From the NCBI RefSeq assembly GCF_001038485.1, contig NZ_LDUE01000022.1, forward strand, positions 1-64,000: DNA of 64,000 bases, written 5' to 3'. Within the stretch, counting starts at the first letter, position 1, and each line of letters opens with the position of its first letter. Under the pieces are notes generated by a model. That model saw only the letters and a program-made list of their open reading frames with translations, did not search any database and had not been told where the DNA came from. The position numbers were made by a program, and so were the translations under genes. This DNA is from Ornithinibacillus californiensis. Its GTDB lineage: Bacteria > Bacillota > Bacilli > Bacillales > Amphibacillaceae. Shown here one piece after another: positions 43,026-52,079 of the stretch.

Positions 43026-44135
43026 TTGGCTTCTTTAGTAAATTATTTGAAAAAGAACTATTTTGATTGGAGAACATGGGATAATATCTACCGTAATATG
43101 AAAAAGAATCAAGTAGAATTGCCGCCATTTGAAAAAAAAGATTTCAACTATTTTTCTAAACCTGGTATTGTATTCTCTTTCGATGATAGTTTCCGTGTAA
43201 ACGACTGGTATACATATGGGAAAAAAATATTCGAAGATAATAATGTTAAAGTTACATTTAACATTAACGCTTTCCACCACTATGAAAATAGAAGAGAGCA
43301 TAATCAGGAAGAAATAGATATGCTTATCGATCTTCAATCTCAAGGACATGAGATTGCTCATCATGGTTATAAACACAAGAACGCATTTGAATATACAGAG
43401 AGATTTGGAATGAAAAAATGGATTGACGATGAAATAGAACCCTTATTTGATTGGATGGAAAATCAAGCCCATTCTAAAACTGGTGAAAAATTTAAAAGGC
43501 CTGTTACTTTTGCTTTTCCACATTTTCAAACTAGCACTGAGATAGTGAATGAAATAGTTCCTAAGTATTTTAAACTTTTAAGGGGTCATTTAGCTGGTTC
43601 TAATTTGGTTCCATTTTGCCATACTGGTTTTGCTCCTTCTATCTGTATAGACAGTCTTTATTTGTCAAATCCTGCAAATATAAAAAAAATAATAAAATTT
43701 GCCGAGAAGTATCATTGTAATTTAATCATTACATGCCATTCTTTATTACCTGACGATGTAAGTTTTAACATGTTCGGTTGGGAAATGGCTGAACATGAGA
43801 AAAGATGGAAAACATCTCCAAAGATAATAGAAAGTATTATCAGCGAGGCAAGGAAGAATAATATGACTTTTTATACTACTGCTGAAATTGCTGGAGTAGC
43901 CACATTTATTGATCGAGGTTTTGAAAGGGAGGTTAGAAAGCTTTTATCTAAAAGTGAGAATGAGTGGATATTGATTTCGGAATTAGATGCAATCACGGAA
44001 TTAGATTTAAGAAAAATAGATATATCACATTATGGTGGGATACAGTATTTTTCTAAACTAAAAAAATTATATCTAAAGGATAATCAGCTCCCCTCTAGTG
44101 GTATTATAGATAAATTGGTAAAAAGTATGAGCTGA
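43026..44135 (+). CDS. Polysaccharide deacetylase-like protein; start or frame uncertain
   Basis: A 369-residue protein with an NodB-like deacetylase core: IVFSFDDSFRVNDWYTYGKK near residues 47-66 (aspartates of the metal site), GHEIAHHGYKHKNA near 105-118 (H-x3-H type), FAFPHFQTS near 160-168, and a late ITCHSLLPDD near 238-247. The C-terminal about 85 residues form an extra helical region. The only frame covering this begins with TTG 43026, 12 bases after the GGAGG. The well-spaced ATG 43022 reads only MLGFFSKLFEKELF then TGA. Either the TTG is used, or a +1 shift at TTT-TGA joins the frames. Confidence 0.8.
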   Translation: MASLVNYLKKNYFDWRTWDNIYRNMKKNQVELPPFEKKDFNYFSKPGIVFSFDDSFRVNDWYTYGKKIFEDNNVKVTFNINAFHHYENRREHNQEEIDMLIDLQSQGHEIAHHGYKHKNAFEYTERFGMKKWIDDEIEPLFDWMENQAHSKTGEKFKRPVTFAFPHFQTSTEIVNEIVPKYFKLLRGHLAGSNLVPFCHTGFAPSICIDSLYLSNPANIKKIIKFAEKYHCNLIITCHSLLPDDVSFNMFGWEMAEHEKRWKTSPKIIESIISEARKNNMTFYTTAEIAGVATFIDRGFEREVRKLLSKSENEWILISELDAITELDLRKIDISHYGGIQYFSKLKKLYLKDNQLPSSGIIDKLVKSMS

Positions 44136-44159
44136 TAACATAGTTTGGGGGAGATAACA

Positions 44160-45341
44160 ATGAATAAACGGATTGAGCAGTTGGATTCTCTAAGAGGTAT
44201 TGCTGCTTTTGCAGTTGTTCTGCATCACCTACCACTGGTTGCTTTTGCATTACCGGCCTTTTATGTAAGCTTATTAAGATTGACGGGAATTAACTATGGT
44301 CACGGGCCTGTTATGTTGTTTTTCGTATTAAGTGGATTTGTTTTGTCTATACCTTTTCTGGAAAAGAGATGGGAGGGAAATAGGTATTTTCCATATGTAG
44401 TCAAACGCTATTGTAGGATTTATATTCCTTATATAGTTGGGATATTATTCGCTATTGCTCTCTCACAATTATTCTGGACAGAAAAGGTAGAAGTAGTGGG
44501 AACTTATGAGCATATGTTGTGGTCAACTCCATTAGACTTGCAATTAATTGTTGAACATATATATTTTTTAGGGAACATTCATTCAAATGCTTTTAATGGA
44601 GTAATTTGGTCCTTAATTCATGAGTTGAGAATTTCTATTATATTTCCATTTGTTGTTTTATTTGTTAAGCGGTTTGATTGGAAGATTTCTGTACTATTAT
44701 GCATGATACTTTCAGCTATTTCGGGTTTGAATAACATTTTTGATTTTCAGACTTCAAATGGCAATGATATAACATACTTTCACACATTACATTATACATC
44801 CCTATTTATATTAGGTGCTCTATTAGCTAAACATCGTAAGGATATCATTACCAACTATAGAAAACTAGAAACAAGTACCAAATATATTTTTCTGATGACT
44901 TCTTTTATTTTATATAACTTCTCAGAGATTTTTACAGGGTATTTATATATTTTAACTAATATTGAAATAATATCAGTCTATTTTTTCATAATAATGGAAT
45001 ATGGCATCGCGTTTGGGTCAGTTGGATTTATGATAAGTGCGATGGGTTCATCCAGAGTTGAAAGAATTCTATTACTAAGGCCTTTTAGGTTTTTAGGGAA
45101 AATATCCTATAGTTTATATCTATATCACCTACCAGTCATATTAACGTGTATCTATTTATTTCATTCTGTACTACCTTTATGGATAATCTGCATGATTGCT
45201 GTGCCAATGAGTGTTATTATTTCTTCCATTGCTTGGTATTTAGTTGAGAGACCAAGCATCACTTTTGGAAGATTTCTAGCAAAGAAAGTTAAAGGTAGAC
45301 AACTTACATTAAATGCAAAGTTTAAGAAAAGAACAGTGTAA
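44160..45341 (+). CDS. Acyltransferase family 3 (OafA-like) membrane protein
   Basis: A 393-residue protein with about ten hydrophobic segments. It starts with the family motif RIEQLDSLRGIAAFAVVLHH near residues 4-23; VMLFFVLSGFVLS near 53-65 and GVIWSLIHELRISIIFPFVV near 145-164 (the conserved S-L-x-x-E) are typical. It acetylates (or otherwise acylates) sugar residues at or across the membrane. GGGGGAG precedes ATG 44160. A second, less similar member is at 50266. Confidence 0.91.
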   Translation: MNKRIEQLDSLRGIAAFAVVLHHLPLVAFALPAFYVSLLRLTGINYGHGPVMLFFVLSGFVLSIPFLEKRWEGNRYFPYVVKRYCRIYIPYIVGILFAIALSQLFWTEKVEVVGTYEHMLWSTPLDLQLIVEHIYFLGNIHSNAFNGVIWSLIHELRISIIFPFVVLFVKRFDWKISVLLCMILSAISGLNNIFDFQTSNGNDITYFHTLHYTSLFILGALLAKHRKDIITNYRKLETSTKYIFLMTSFILYNFSEIFTGYLYILTNIEIISVYFFIIMEYGIAFGSVGFMISAMGSSRVERILLLRPFRFLGKISYSLYLYHLPVILTCIYLFHSVLPLWIICMIAVPMSVIISSIAWYLVERPSITFGRFLAKKVKGRQLTLNAKFKKRTV

Positions 45342-45365
45342 AAGTGCTTAGGGAGGACATTCAAC

Positions 45366-46361
45366 ATGAAACCAGAAATTAGTATTATCGTCCCGATATA
45401 TAATCTGGAGTACTTGCTACCCAAATGTATTAATTCTATTTTAGCTCAATCCTACTCTAACTTTGAACTAATCCTGGTTAATGATGGTTCTACAGATAAT
45501 AGTGGGGAAATTTGTGATGAATATGCTAAAGAGGATAATAGGATAGTAGTGATACATAAGGAAAATGGAGGAGTTGCATCCTGTAGAAATACAGGTATAG
45601 AAATTGCTAGAGGTAACTATATAGGGTTTGTAGACAATGATGATTATATTAATAAATATATGTTTGAGTTATTATTCGAGAATGCTATAAAGTTTTCCTC
45701 GGAAATTGTTGTTTGTGATTATCAAAGAATACCAGAAGAAGAGTATATAGACACAGAAAAGTACAATCAAGATTATGATGTACAACATTATAATAATTTG
45801 GAAGCATTAAATGAGATCTATTATCAAAACGCTGGTACTTTCATTTATCCGTGGAATAAACTTTACCGAAAAGAAGTTTTTAACAATGTTGTTTATGAAC
45901 ATGGAAATCCGTTCGACGACGAGTCAGTAGTTCACAAGATATTGTTTAAATCTACGAAAATAACGTATATCAAATTGCCACTATATTATTATGTGACACG
46001 TAAAGGAAGCATGGTTAATTCAAATTTTAGTACGAAAAAATTTGGTAGGGTTTATGCACTTAAGGACAGGGAAGAGTTTTTTCGTAAAAATAAGTTGATG
46101 GACTTACAACAAAAAGCACTGAAACATTATATGGAAATATTTTTCTGGTATTACTTTAAGGGAACGGGCATAGAAGGGGCAAAGAAAGAATTAAGAGAGT
46201 TAAAAAGAACGTTTGATCAAAGTTTAATCCATTTATTAAAGCTTCGAGAAATTAGTTTTAAGCATAAAATTATGTTATTTGTATTCAGGGTAAGTCCTAC
46301 ATTATTTGGATTTATTAAAAACGTAGGAGATAGAAGTAAAGCACGACAACAAAGTGTGTAA
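45366..46361 (+). CDS. Glycosyltransferase family 2
   Basis: A 331-residue GT-A enzyme: [20 protein letters not shown] near residues 5-24, [20 protein letters not shown] near 37-56, [20 protein letters not shown] near 66-85, and FVDNDDYIN near 88-96. The metal motif is D-N-D-D where the paralogues have D-S-D-D or D-G-D-D. The middle has [19 protein letters not shown] precedes the ATG. It is the last glycosyltransferase of the locus. Confidence 0.9.
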   Translation: MKPEISIIVPIYNLEYLLPKCINSILAQSYSNFELILVNDGSTDNSGEICDEYAKEDNRIVVIHKENGGVASCRNTGIEIARGNYIGFVDNDDYINKYMFELLFENAIKFSSEIVVCDYQRIPEEEYIDTEKYNQDYDVQHYNNLEALNEIYYQNAGTFIYPWNKLYRKEVFNNVVYEHGNPFDDESVVHKILFKSTKITYIKLPLYYYVTRKGSMVNSNFSTKKFGRVYALKDREEFFRKNKLMDLQQKALKHYMEIFFWYYFKGTGIEGAKKELRELKRTFDQSLIHLLKLREISFKHKIMLFVFRVSPTLFGFIKNVGDRSKARQQSV

Positions 46362-46365
46362 TAGT

Positions 46366-46406
46366 TCAAAAATAAAAGGGTCCTTAAATGGAGCTTTATT
46401 TTTTTG
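46366..46406 (+). terminator. Weak terminator-like hairpin before rmlA
   Basis: AATAAAAGGGTCC can pair imperfectly with GGAGCTTTATT, followed by seven or more Ts interrupted by a G, in the only gap of note between 45366 and 49051. EAR-modified polymerase could read through it. Confidence 0.4.
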
Positions 46407-46437
46407 TTTTTTTATCATATTGCAAAGAGGTGATCCA

Positions 46438-47337
46438 ATGAAAGGCATTATTTTAGCAGGCGGAAGTGGAACCCGACTATACCCCTTAACAAGATCTATT
46501 TCTAAACAAATGCTACCGATCTACGATAAACCAATGATCTACTATCCTTTATCCGTTCTCATGCTTGCTGGTATAAAGGAAATTCTTATAATTACAACTC
46601 CTACAGATTTGCCGAGATTTGAGCAATTACTAGGAAGCGGAGAAGAGCTCGGGATTCAATTATCTTATGCAGTTCAGGAAAAACCTAATGGATTGGCAGA
46701 AGCATTTATCATTGGGGAAGAGTTTATTGGGGAAGATGATGTCTCTCTTATACTAGGAGATAACATCTTCTATGGGCATGACTTTATATCTCTTCTTGAG
46801 AGAGTAAGGAGAGAGTTAACAGGTGCAACAATTTTGGGGTACAACGTCAATGATCCTGAAAGATTTGGGGTAGTAGAATTTGATGAAAGACGTAAGGTGT
46901 TATCTATTGAGGAAAAACCTATTGTGCCAAAATCTAACTTTGCTATCACAGGCTTGTATTTCTTCGATAACCAAGTAATAGATATAGCTAAAAGGGTGAA
47001 ACCGTCTACTAGGGGAGAATTAGAAATTACAGACATATTAAATGAGTATGTGGCGAGGAATCAGTTGAAAGTTGAGCTTATGGGAAGAGGATTCGCGTGG
47101 TTAGATACAGGGACACATGAATCACTTCTAGAAGCATCTCAATTTATTGAAATCATTGAGAAGCGAACGCGTTTAAAGGTTGCCTGTTTAGAAGAGATTG
47201 CTTTTAACCGAGGGTATATTTCGGAGAAAAAGTTACTAGAGCTTGCAAAGCCATTAAAAAAGAGTGACTACGGAAAATACTTAAATCGAATTGTAGAGAT
47301 GAAGAAAGGAAAAGAAGCAGCCTTAATTAATGGTTAA
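46438..47337 (+). CDS. rmlA: Glucose-1-phosphate thymidylyltransferase
   Basis: A 299-residue nucleotidyltransferase: [20 protein letters not shown] at residues 3-22 with the activating arginine and lysine ([12 protein letters not shown] follows), LGDNIFYG near 107-114, [16 protein letters not shown] near 143-158, and [12 protein letters not shown] near 219-230. It makes dTDP-glucose, first step to dTDP-deoxy sugars. ATG 46438 has AGAGGTGAT upstream; the frame is open further but without a binding site. rmlC follows; rmlB and rmlD are not present in the window. Confidence 0.95.
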   Translation: MKGIILAGGSGTRLYPLTRSISKQMLPIYDKPMIYYPLSVLMLAGIKEILIITTPTDLPRFEQLLGSGEELGIQLSYAVQEKPNGLAEAFIIGEEFIGEDDVSLILGDNIFYGHDFISLLERVRRELTGATILGYNVNDPERFGVVEFDERRKVLSIEEKPIVPKSNFAITGLYFFDNQVIDIAKRVKPSTRGELEITDILNEYVARNQLKVELMGRGFAWLDTGTHESLLEASQFIEIIEKRTRLKVACLEEIAFNRGYISEKKLLELAKPLKKSDYGKYLNRIVEMKKGKEAALING

Positions 47338-47361
47338 TACCAAGTTCCGAGGAGGGATACA

Positions 47362-47931
47362 ATGAGAGTTATTGATACAGAATTACCTGAAGTGAGAATT
47401 ATTGAACCACAAGTATTTGAAGATAATCGTGGCTTCTTCATGGAGAGTTATAATCTTGAACGATTTTCAGACCTAGGATTAAGGTTCGATTTTATCCAAG
47501 ATAATCATTCCTTGTCTGTAGATAAAGACGTCATACGTGGTCTACATTATCAATTGGAACCAAAAGCACAGACTAAGTTAGTACGTGTTATTACAGGTGC
47601 AATCTATGATGTTGCGGTAGATATCCGAGTAGGATCTCCTACATTTGGGAAATGGGTTGGAGTAACACTTAGTGCTGCTAATCATCGAATGCTTCTGGTA
47701 CCGAAAGGCTTTGCCCACGGTTTCTGCACTCTAACCAATAATACCCATGTCCAATATAAAGTGGATGATTATTATTCGGTAGAGCATGACAAAGGGATAA
47801 GGTGGAATGACCCAGAGCTAGCAATTGATTGGCCAACAACTACACCAATATTATCTGAGAAAGATCAAAAACAGCCATTCTTAAAGGAAGCCGAGATTAA
47901 TTTTTCGTTTGTAAAAGAATTTATTTCTTAG
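47362..47931 (+). CDS. rmlC: dTDP-4-dehydrorhamnose 3,5-epimerase
   Basis: A 189-residue cupin epimerase with all usual marks: DNRGFFMESYN near residues 22-32, QDNHSLSVDKDVIRGLHYQL near 46-65 (catalytic His in RGLHYQ), YDVAVDIRVGSPTFGKW near 84-100, VPKGFAHGFCTL near 114-125 and YKVDDYYS near 135-142. It acts on dTDP-4-keto-6-deoxyglucose. Its substrate requires RmlB, which must come from elsewhere in the genome. GAGGAGG precedes the ATG. Confidence 0.95.
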   Translation: MRVIDTELPEVRIIEPQVFEDNRGFFMESYNLERFSDLGLRFDFIQDNHSLSVDKDVIRGLHYQLEPKAQTKLVRVITGAIYDVAVDIRVGSPTFGKWVGVTLSAANHRMLLVPKGFAHGFCTLTNNTHVQYKVDDYYSVEHDKGIRWNDPELAIDWPTTTPILSEKDQKQPFLKEAEINFSFVKEFIS

Positions 47932-47941
47932 GGGGCTTTTT

Positions 47942-48997
47942 ATGAAACGTGTATTAGTTACGGGTGCTGGTGGTTATATCGGGAGTGTATTAGTACCAAA
48001 ACTACTTGAAGAGGGTTATTGGGTAATAGCTGTAGATCGTTTCTTCTTTGGAAGAGATAAAATTAAGCCACATCCACATTTAACTATTGTTCAAGAAGAT
48101 TGCCGTCGTTTAACAGAAGCACACTTCAGAGATGTTGAAGCGGTAATTGACTTAGTTGCAATCTCTAATGACCCAAGTGGAGAGCTATTTCAACAGGTAA
48201 CCTATGAAATAAATCATTTAGCAAGAGTGAATACAGCTGAATTAGCGAAACGGATGGGTGTAAAACGATATATTCTGCCATCTTCTTGTAGCATTTATGG
48301 GTTCCAGGATATGGATACTGTTGTAGATGAAAAGTCAAAAACTAATCCACTAACAGTTTATGCAAAAGCTAATGAAAAAGCTGAACAGGGAGTTCTTCCC
48401 CTAGCGGATGAATCGTTCTCTGTTACTGTCATGCGCCAAGCGACTGTATATGGTTTTTCTCCGCGGATGCGTTTTGATTTAGCTATCAATGGCATGACCT
48501 ACGGTGCTTGGGAGAATGGTGTGATTCCACTTATGCGAAATGGTGACCAATGGAGACCTATGGTTCATGTAGATGATACTACGGATGTAATGTGTTTGTT
48601 GTTAAAAGCAGACCCATTCGTTATAAATGGTGAGATTTATAATGTGGGTTCAAATCGGAATAATTATCAATTAGGAGCACTCGCCAATGAGATTGCAGAA
48701 TCCTTACCAAAGGATGTCCAAATTGAATGGTATGGCGATCCAGATCATCGGTCCTACCGAGTGAGTTTTGACAAGATAGAAGAAGCGCTGAACTGGGAAG
48801 CGCGTTATACTGCAGCGGACGGAGCAATGCAAATCTTTGAAAAATTAGAGAGTGGTATGCTCCAAAAGACGGAGGAAACGATTACGTTGAACTGGTATAA
48901 GAAGTTAATTGAATGGGAGAGAATCATTCAAGAAACAAATATGTATGGTGGCTTATTGGAAATAGACAATAAAAGGGTCTCGGAGCAATTCGTCTAA
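47942..48997 (+). CDS. Extended SDR (NAD-dependent epimerase/dehydratase) with atypical YxxxN
   Basis: A 351-residue nucleotide-sugar [23 protein letters not shown] near residues 4-23, LVAISNDPSG near 71-80, LPSSCSIYG near 113-121. The active-site region reads PLTVYAKANEKAEQG near 137-151: the tyrosine is present but the lysine expected four residues later is asparagine, with lysine three residues further on. WRPMVHVDDTTDV near 202-214 is normal for the family. It could act on the dTDP-sugar made by the RmlA/RmlC branch. Its 3' end overlaps a terminator stem. Confidence 0.85.
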   Translation: MKRVLVTGAGGYIGSVLVPKLLEEGYWVIAVDRFFFGRDKIKPHPHLTIVQEDCRRLTEAHFRDVEAVIDLVAISNDPSGELFQQVTYEINHLARVNTAELAKRMGVKRYILPSSCSIYGFQDMDTVVDEKSKTNPLTVYAKANEKAEQGVLPLADESFSVTVMRQATVYGFSPRMRFDLAINGMTYGAWENGVIPLMRNGDQWRPMVHVDDTTDVMCLLLKADPFVINGEIYNVGSNRNNYQLGALANEIAESLPKDVQIEWYGDPDHRSYRVSFDKIEEALNWEARYTAADGAMQIFEKLESGMLQKTEETITLNWYKKLIEWERIIQETNMYGGLLEIDNKRVSEQFV

Positions 48998-49024
48998 AAC
49001 GAATGACTTCGGACTTTTTATTTT
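48971..49024 (+). terminator. Terminator overlapping the end of the SDR gene
   Basis: AAAAGGGTCTCGGAGCAATT leading into CGT pairs imperfectly with ACGAATGACTTCGGACTTTT around CTAAA, followed by TATTTT. It includes the SDR stop codon. It may require EAR-dependent read-through or be leaky. Confidence 0.55.
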
Positions 49025-49050
49025 GTCTTCAATGAACTGGGGGAATTCAT

Positions 49051-50205
49051 ATGACAAAGACAGCTCGAATTGGAATTGTTGGAACTGGGCTTATTGGGAA
49101 AGGAATAGCAATTGAGGTTAGTAAACAACCTGAAATGAGGTTAGCGAAGGTTCTAACTCGTCGGGATATTGGGAAGATGAGTGACTATCCTTTTCAAGAT
49201 GTTTTGACTAACTCAATTAAAGAGTTTTTAGTAGATATTGATTTACTAGTCGAATGCAGTGGTGATGTACTTTATGGAACAGAGATTATTGATAGAGCGA
49301 TGAATCATTCCATACCTATTATTACAATGAATGCTGAGTTACAAGTGACTACTGGCTCTTATTTCGCCCGGAAAGGATTTATAACGGAGGCTGAAGGAGA
49401 CCAACCAGGATGTTTAGCTTCTTTACATGAAAACGTAATTGCAATGGGATTTAAACCGTTAGTTTATGGGAATATTAAGGGCTTTTTAAATCTAGATCCA
49501 ACTCCGGAGGATATGGAATATTGGTCGAATAGAAACGGAGTGCGAATCGATATGACTACTTCTTTTACTGATGGTACAAAGGTTCATGTCGAACAGGCGT
49601 TAGTTGCTAATGGGTTAGGAGTGGGTATTGCGAAGGATGGGTTGATTGCACCAAGCTCTGATGATTTAAATAAAACTGGAGAAGAACTGGCGGAAGTGGC
49701 AAAACGATTGAGACATCCAATCTCAGAGTTTGTTCTAGCACCGAAGGCTCCTCCTGGTGTGTTTATTACAGCTGAGCATGACGAGCGTCAAAAGGATGCC
49801 TTGAGATATTTTAAGATGGGTGAAGGTCCTTATTATACGATTCTCCAAAACTATCACCTTTGCCACCTAGAGGTAGTGAAGACTATTAAGCGAGTTATTC
49901 ATGGTGGGGGAGTGTTATTGAATAACGGAAAGTATCCAAAGATAAGTGTTGCTGCAATTGCAAAGCAGACACTTCTACCAGGGGAGAAAATCGATAAGGG
50001 AATTGGTAGCTTCCAAGTAAGGGGAGAGGCTGTAAAGATTGGTTCTAATAAAGACCATGTCCCAATTGGATTATTAGTTGGTGCGATGATGAAGAACAAA
50101 GTGGAAGCAGGTGAAATCATTTCATTTGAAGATGTCGAATTGCCAGAAAGTCTAGCATTACAGGCTTGGCTTGAGATAGTGGAAAAAGCACCACTAAATA
50201 TTTGA
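49051..50205 (+). CDS. Homoserine-dehydrogenase-like NAD(P) oxidoreductase with SAF domain
   Basis: A 384-residue cytosolic protein: an N-terminal Rossmann domain (IGIVGTGLIGKGIAIEVSKQ near 7-26, then LVECSGD near 68-74), a central homoserine-dehydrogenase-like catalytic region and a C-terminal SAF-like (antifreeze-type) domain (GAMMKNKVEAGEIISFEDVE near 349-368). The family is known from sugar and polyketide loci but the reaction is not firmly known to me. It likely oxidises or reduces a small carbonyl compound that decorates the polymer (inference). A good GGGGG site precedes ATG 49051. Confidence 0.8.
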   Translation: MTKTARIGIVGTGLIGKGIAIEVSKQPEMRLAKVLTRRDIGKMSDYPFQDVLTNSIKEFLVDIDLLVECSGDVLYGTEIIDRAMNHSIPIITMNAELQVTTGSYFARKGFITEAEGDQPGCLASLHENVIAMGFKPLVYGNIKGFLNLDPTPEDMEYWSNRNGVRIDMTTSFTDGTKVHVEQALVANGLGVGIAKDGLIAPSSDDLNKTGEELAEVAKRLRHPISEFVLAPKAPPGVFITAEHDERQKDALRYFKMGEGPYYTILQNYHLCHLEVVKTIKRVIHGGGVLLNNGKYPKISVAAIAKQTLLPGEKIDKGIGSFQVRGEAVKIGSNKDHVPIGLLVGAMMKNKVEAGEIISFEDVELPESLALQAWLEIVEKAPLNI

Positions 50206-50265
50206 TTGGCAGTAGTCAAAACAAGGGGGAAACAAAGAAAGAAACAGATTCGGAGGGGGACCATC

Positions 50266-51351
50266 TTGGAAAGAAACTATACAATAGACTATGTAAAGTT
50301 CATTGCTGTGGTATTAGTGGTTGGTGTTCATACGTTTACTTACAACATAAACTGGCAAGATAATCTGTTTATTTATGGATTAATACATTACTTTCCAAGA
50401 TGGGTTATTCCCTATTTTTTTATAGTTTCAGGGTATCTATTAGGGGTGAAAATCTCTTTTTTAAAGCAGAGAAAAGACTATTTAAATCAGTACTTGTTTA
50501 AGTTAGTTAAATTATTCGTTACGTGGTTCTTTATATATGTACTCTTTGATCTCATGAATCGTGTTGTATACTCCATATATTTTGATAAGAATATTTGGTT
50601 AGAGATAATGAATTATTTTCATGACTTCTTTAGGGTTACTCTCCTATACGATGGTGTTATAGGAACAGGTTTCCATCTTTGGTTCTTAACTGCACTTATA
50701 TGGTCCATTTTAATTTTATATATTTTTATTTATCTTGATAGAGTGCATTTTATTCTGTTATTAGGCTTTCTATTAAATATCATTGGCCTATTTGGCCAGA
50801 CATATGGAAGTATTTTTCAGGTGTCTTTTGATACTAGAGATGCCCTGTTCTTTGGACTGTTTTATATTACACTTGGATATTACATAGGTAGCAACAACGA
50901 TGCAATAATAAATAAGTGTGAAAAGGTGAAATCGCGGTATTTAATTCTAATCTTTATCTTATCTTCTATCATGCAAGTAACAGAAAAAGTTTCCATTTAT
51001 CATTGGTTTGCAGCAACTGACGGAATAGGCGAATACTATCTTTCTACTATACCGATGACGGTCAGTCTTTTTATTCTTGTACTGAAATATCGTTACTTGG
51101 GTAAAAATAATATTATTGCTGATCTGGGAGGGGCTGCAGTAGGGATTTATGTTGCTCACATGGTAATCCTCAGTACGGTTATCTTACTTATGCAGTTTTT
51201 AAACATTGATCATTGGAGAGAAAATTATATCGTCAATCTTGTGTTAGTACTGATAGTAATATACATCTCTTATTACACCTATATACTGATAAATACTTTC
51301 TTGTTCCATTTTAAAAATTTATTAATGAACAGAAAAGAGGTTACGTTGTGA
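50266..51351 (+). CDS. Acyltransferase family 3 membrane protein
   Basis: About 361 residues with ten hydrophobic segments. It begins NYTIDYVKFIAVVLVVGVHT (near 4-23), the family's D-x-x-K-x...H motif, and has GTGFHLWFLTALIWSILILY near 137-156. It likely acylates the polymer or lipid-linked sugar. TTG 50266 has CGGAGGGGG upstream; the frame is open to 50206 but without a site. It overlaps the following phosphoesterase gene by 4 bases, linking the polysaccharide genes to the lasso genes. Confidence 0.87.
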   Translation: MERNYTIDYVKFIAVVLVVGVHTFTYNINWQDNLFIYGLIHYFPRWVIPYFFIVSGYLLGVKISFLKQRKDYLNQYLFKLVKLFVTWFFIYVLFDLMNRVVYSIYFDKNIWLEIMNYFHDFFRVTLLYDGVIGTGFHLWFLTALIWSILILYIFIYLDRVHFILLLGFLLNIIGLFGQTYGSIFQVSFDTRDALFFGLFYITLGYYIGSNNDAIINKCEKVKSRYLILIFILSSIMQVTEKVSIYHWFAATDGIGEYYLSTIPMTVSLFILVLKYRYLGKNNIIADLGGAAVGIYVAHMVILSTVILLMQFLNIDHWRENYIVNLVLVLIVIYISYYTYILINTFLFHFKNLLMNRKEVTL

Positions 51352-52067
51352 AACTTGCATTTCTATCCGATATACATGGGAACTCAATTGCTCTAAAAGC
51401 AGTTCTTCATGATATTCAAAAATTAAATGTAGATAAAATAATGGTTTTAGGGGACCTCTGTTATCGTGGGATACAACCAAAGGAATCGTTAGAGTTGGTT
51501 AAAGGACTGGATGCAGAAGTTATTAAGGGCAATGCAGATGAATGGATTGTACGTGGTGTGCTTGAGGGAGAGGTCCCAGTTGACGCACTGGACATGATGA
51601 ATACGGAACGTGAGTGGGGTGTATCCAAGCTTACACAAAATGACATAGAGTATCTTCGTTCACTTCCAACTGAGTTGCGTTTAGAGTTTAGCGGAACTAG
51701 GATCCATGCATTTCACGCAACTCCTAATGATTTGTTTGATGTTGTTCAGCCTTTTGAAAGTGATCAAACACTTAGAGAAAAATTGGTGAAATCAGATTCA
51801 GATATTTATATTTACGCACATATACATAAGGCATTTGTTCGATACATAAATGGAAAATGTTTTATTAATACAGGCAGTGTTGGGCTACCATTTGATGGGC
51901 TAGGTAAAGCATCCTATGCATTAGTAGAGCTTGGGGAGGATGAATTTGAAGTTTCGATTCGAAGGGTTAACTACAACATAGAGGATGTTTTAAATCAACT
52001 GCGGAATTCTGATTATCCAAACAAAACTCTATTAAATTCATTATTGAAAAGATCTTCGAATGGGTAA
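51348..52067 (+). CDS. Metallophosphoesterase (YfcE/Metallophos_2 type)
   Basis: A 239-residue cytosolic phosphoesterase: FLSDIHGNSIALKAVLHDI near residues 4-22 (D-x-H), VLGDLCYRG near 34-42, KGNADEW near 63-69, FHATPND near 123-129, IYAHIHKAF near 154-162, and NTGSVGLP near 174-181. The GTG overlaps the acyltransferase stop and the first lasso cyclase starts 12 bases later, so it is translationally tied to both. With a kinase in the lasso cluster, a role in removing phosphate from a peptide or nucleotide intermediate is possible but unproven. Confidence 0.88.
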   Translation: MKLAFLSDIHGNSIALKAVLHDIQKLNVDKIMVLGDLCYRGIQPKESLELVKGLDAEVIKGNADEWIVRGVLEGEVPVDALDMMNTEREWGVSKLTQNDIEYLRSLPTELRLEFSGTRIHAFHATPNDLFDVVQPFESDQTLREKLVKSDSDIYIYAHIHKAFVRYINGKCFINTGSVGLPFDGLGKASYALVELGEDEFEVSIRRVNYNIEDVLNQLRNSDYPNKTLLNSLLKRSSNG

Positions 52068-52079
52068 TGGGTCGATATT

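Noticed and set aside
46362-46437. T-box or riboswitch before rmlA
   Set aside because: Only 76 bases with one weak hairpin; none of the conserved T-box or other riboswitch blocks are present.
49899-50264. 121-codon open frame antisense to the SAF-domain gene
   Set aside because: Shadow of a real gene; low-complexity hydrophobic translation and no binding site.
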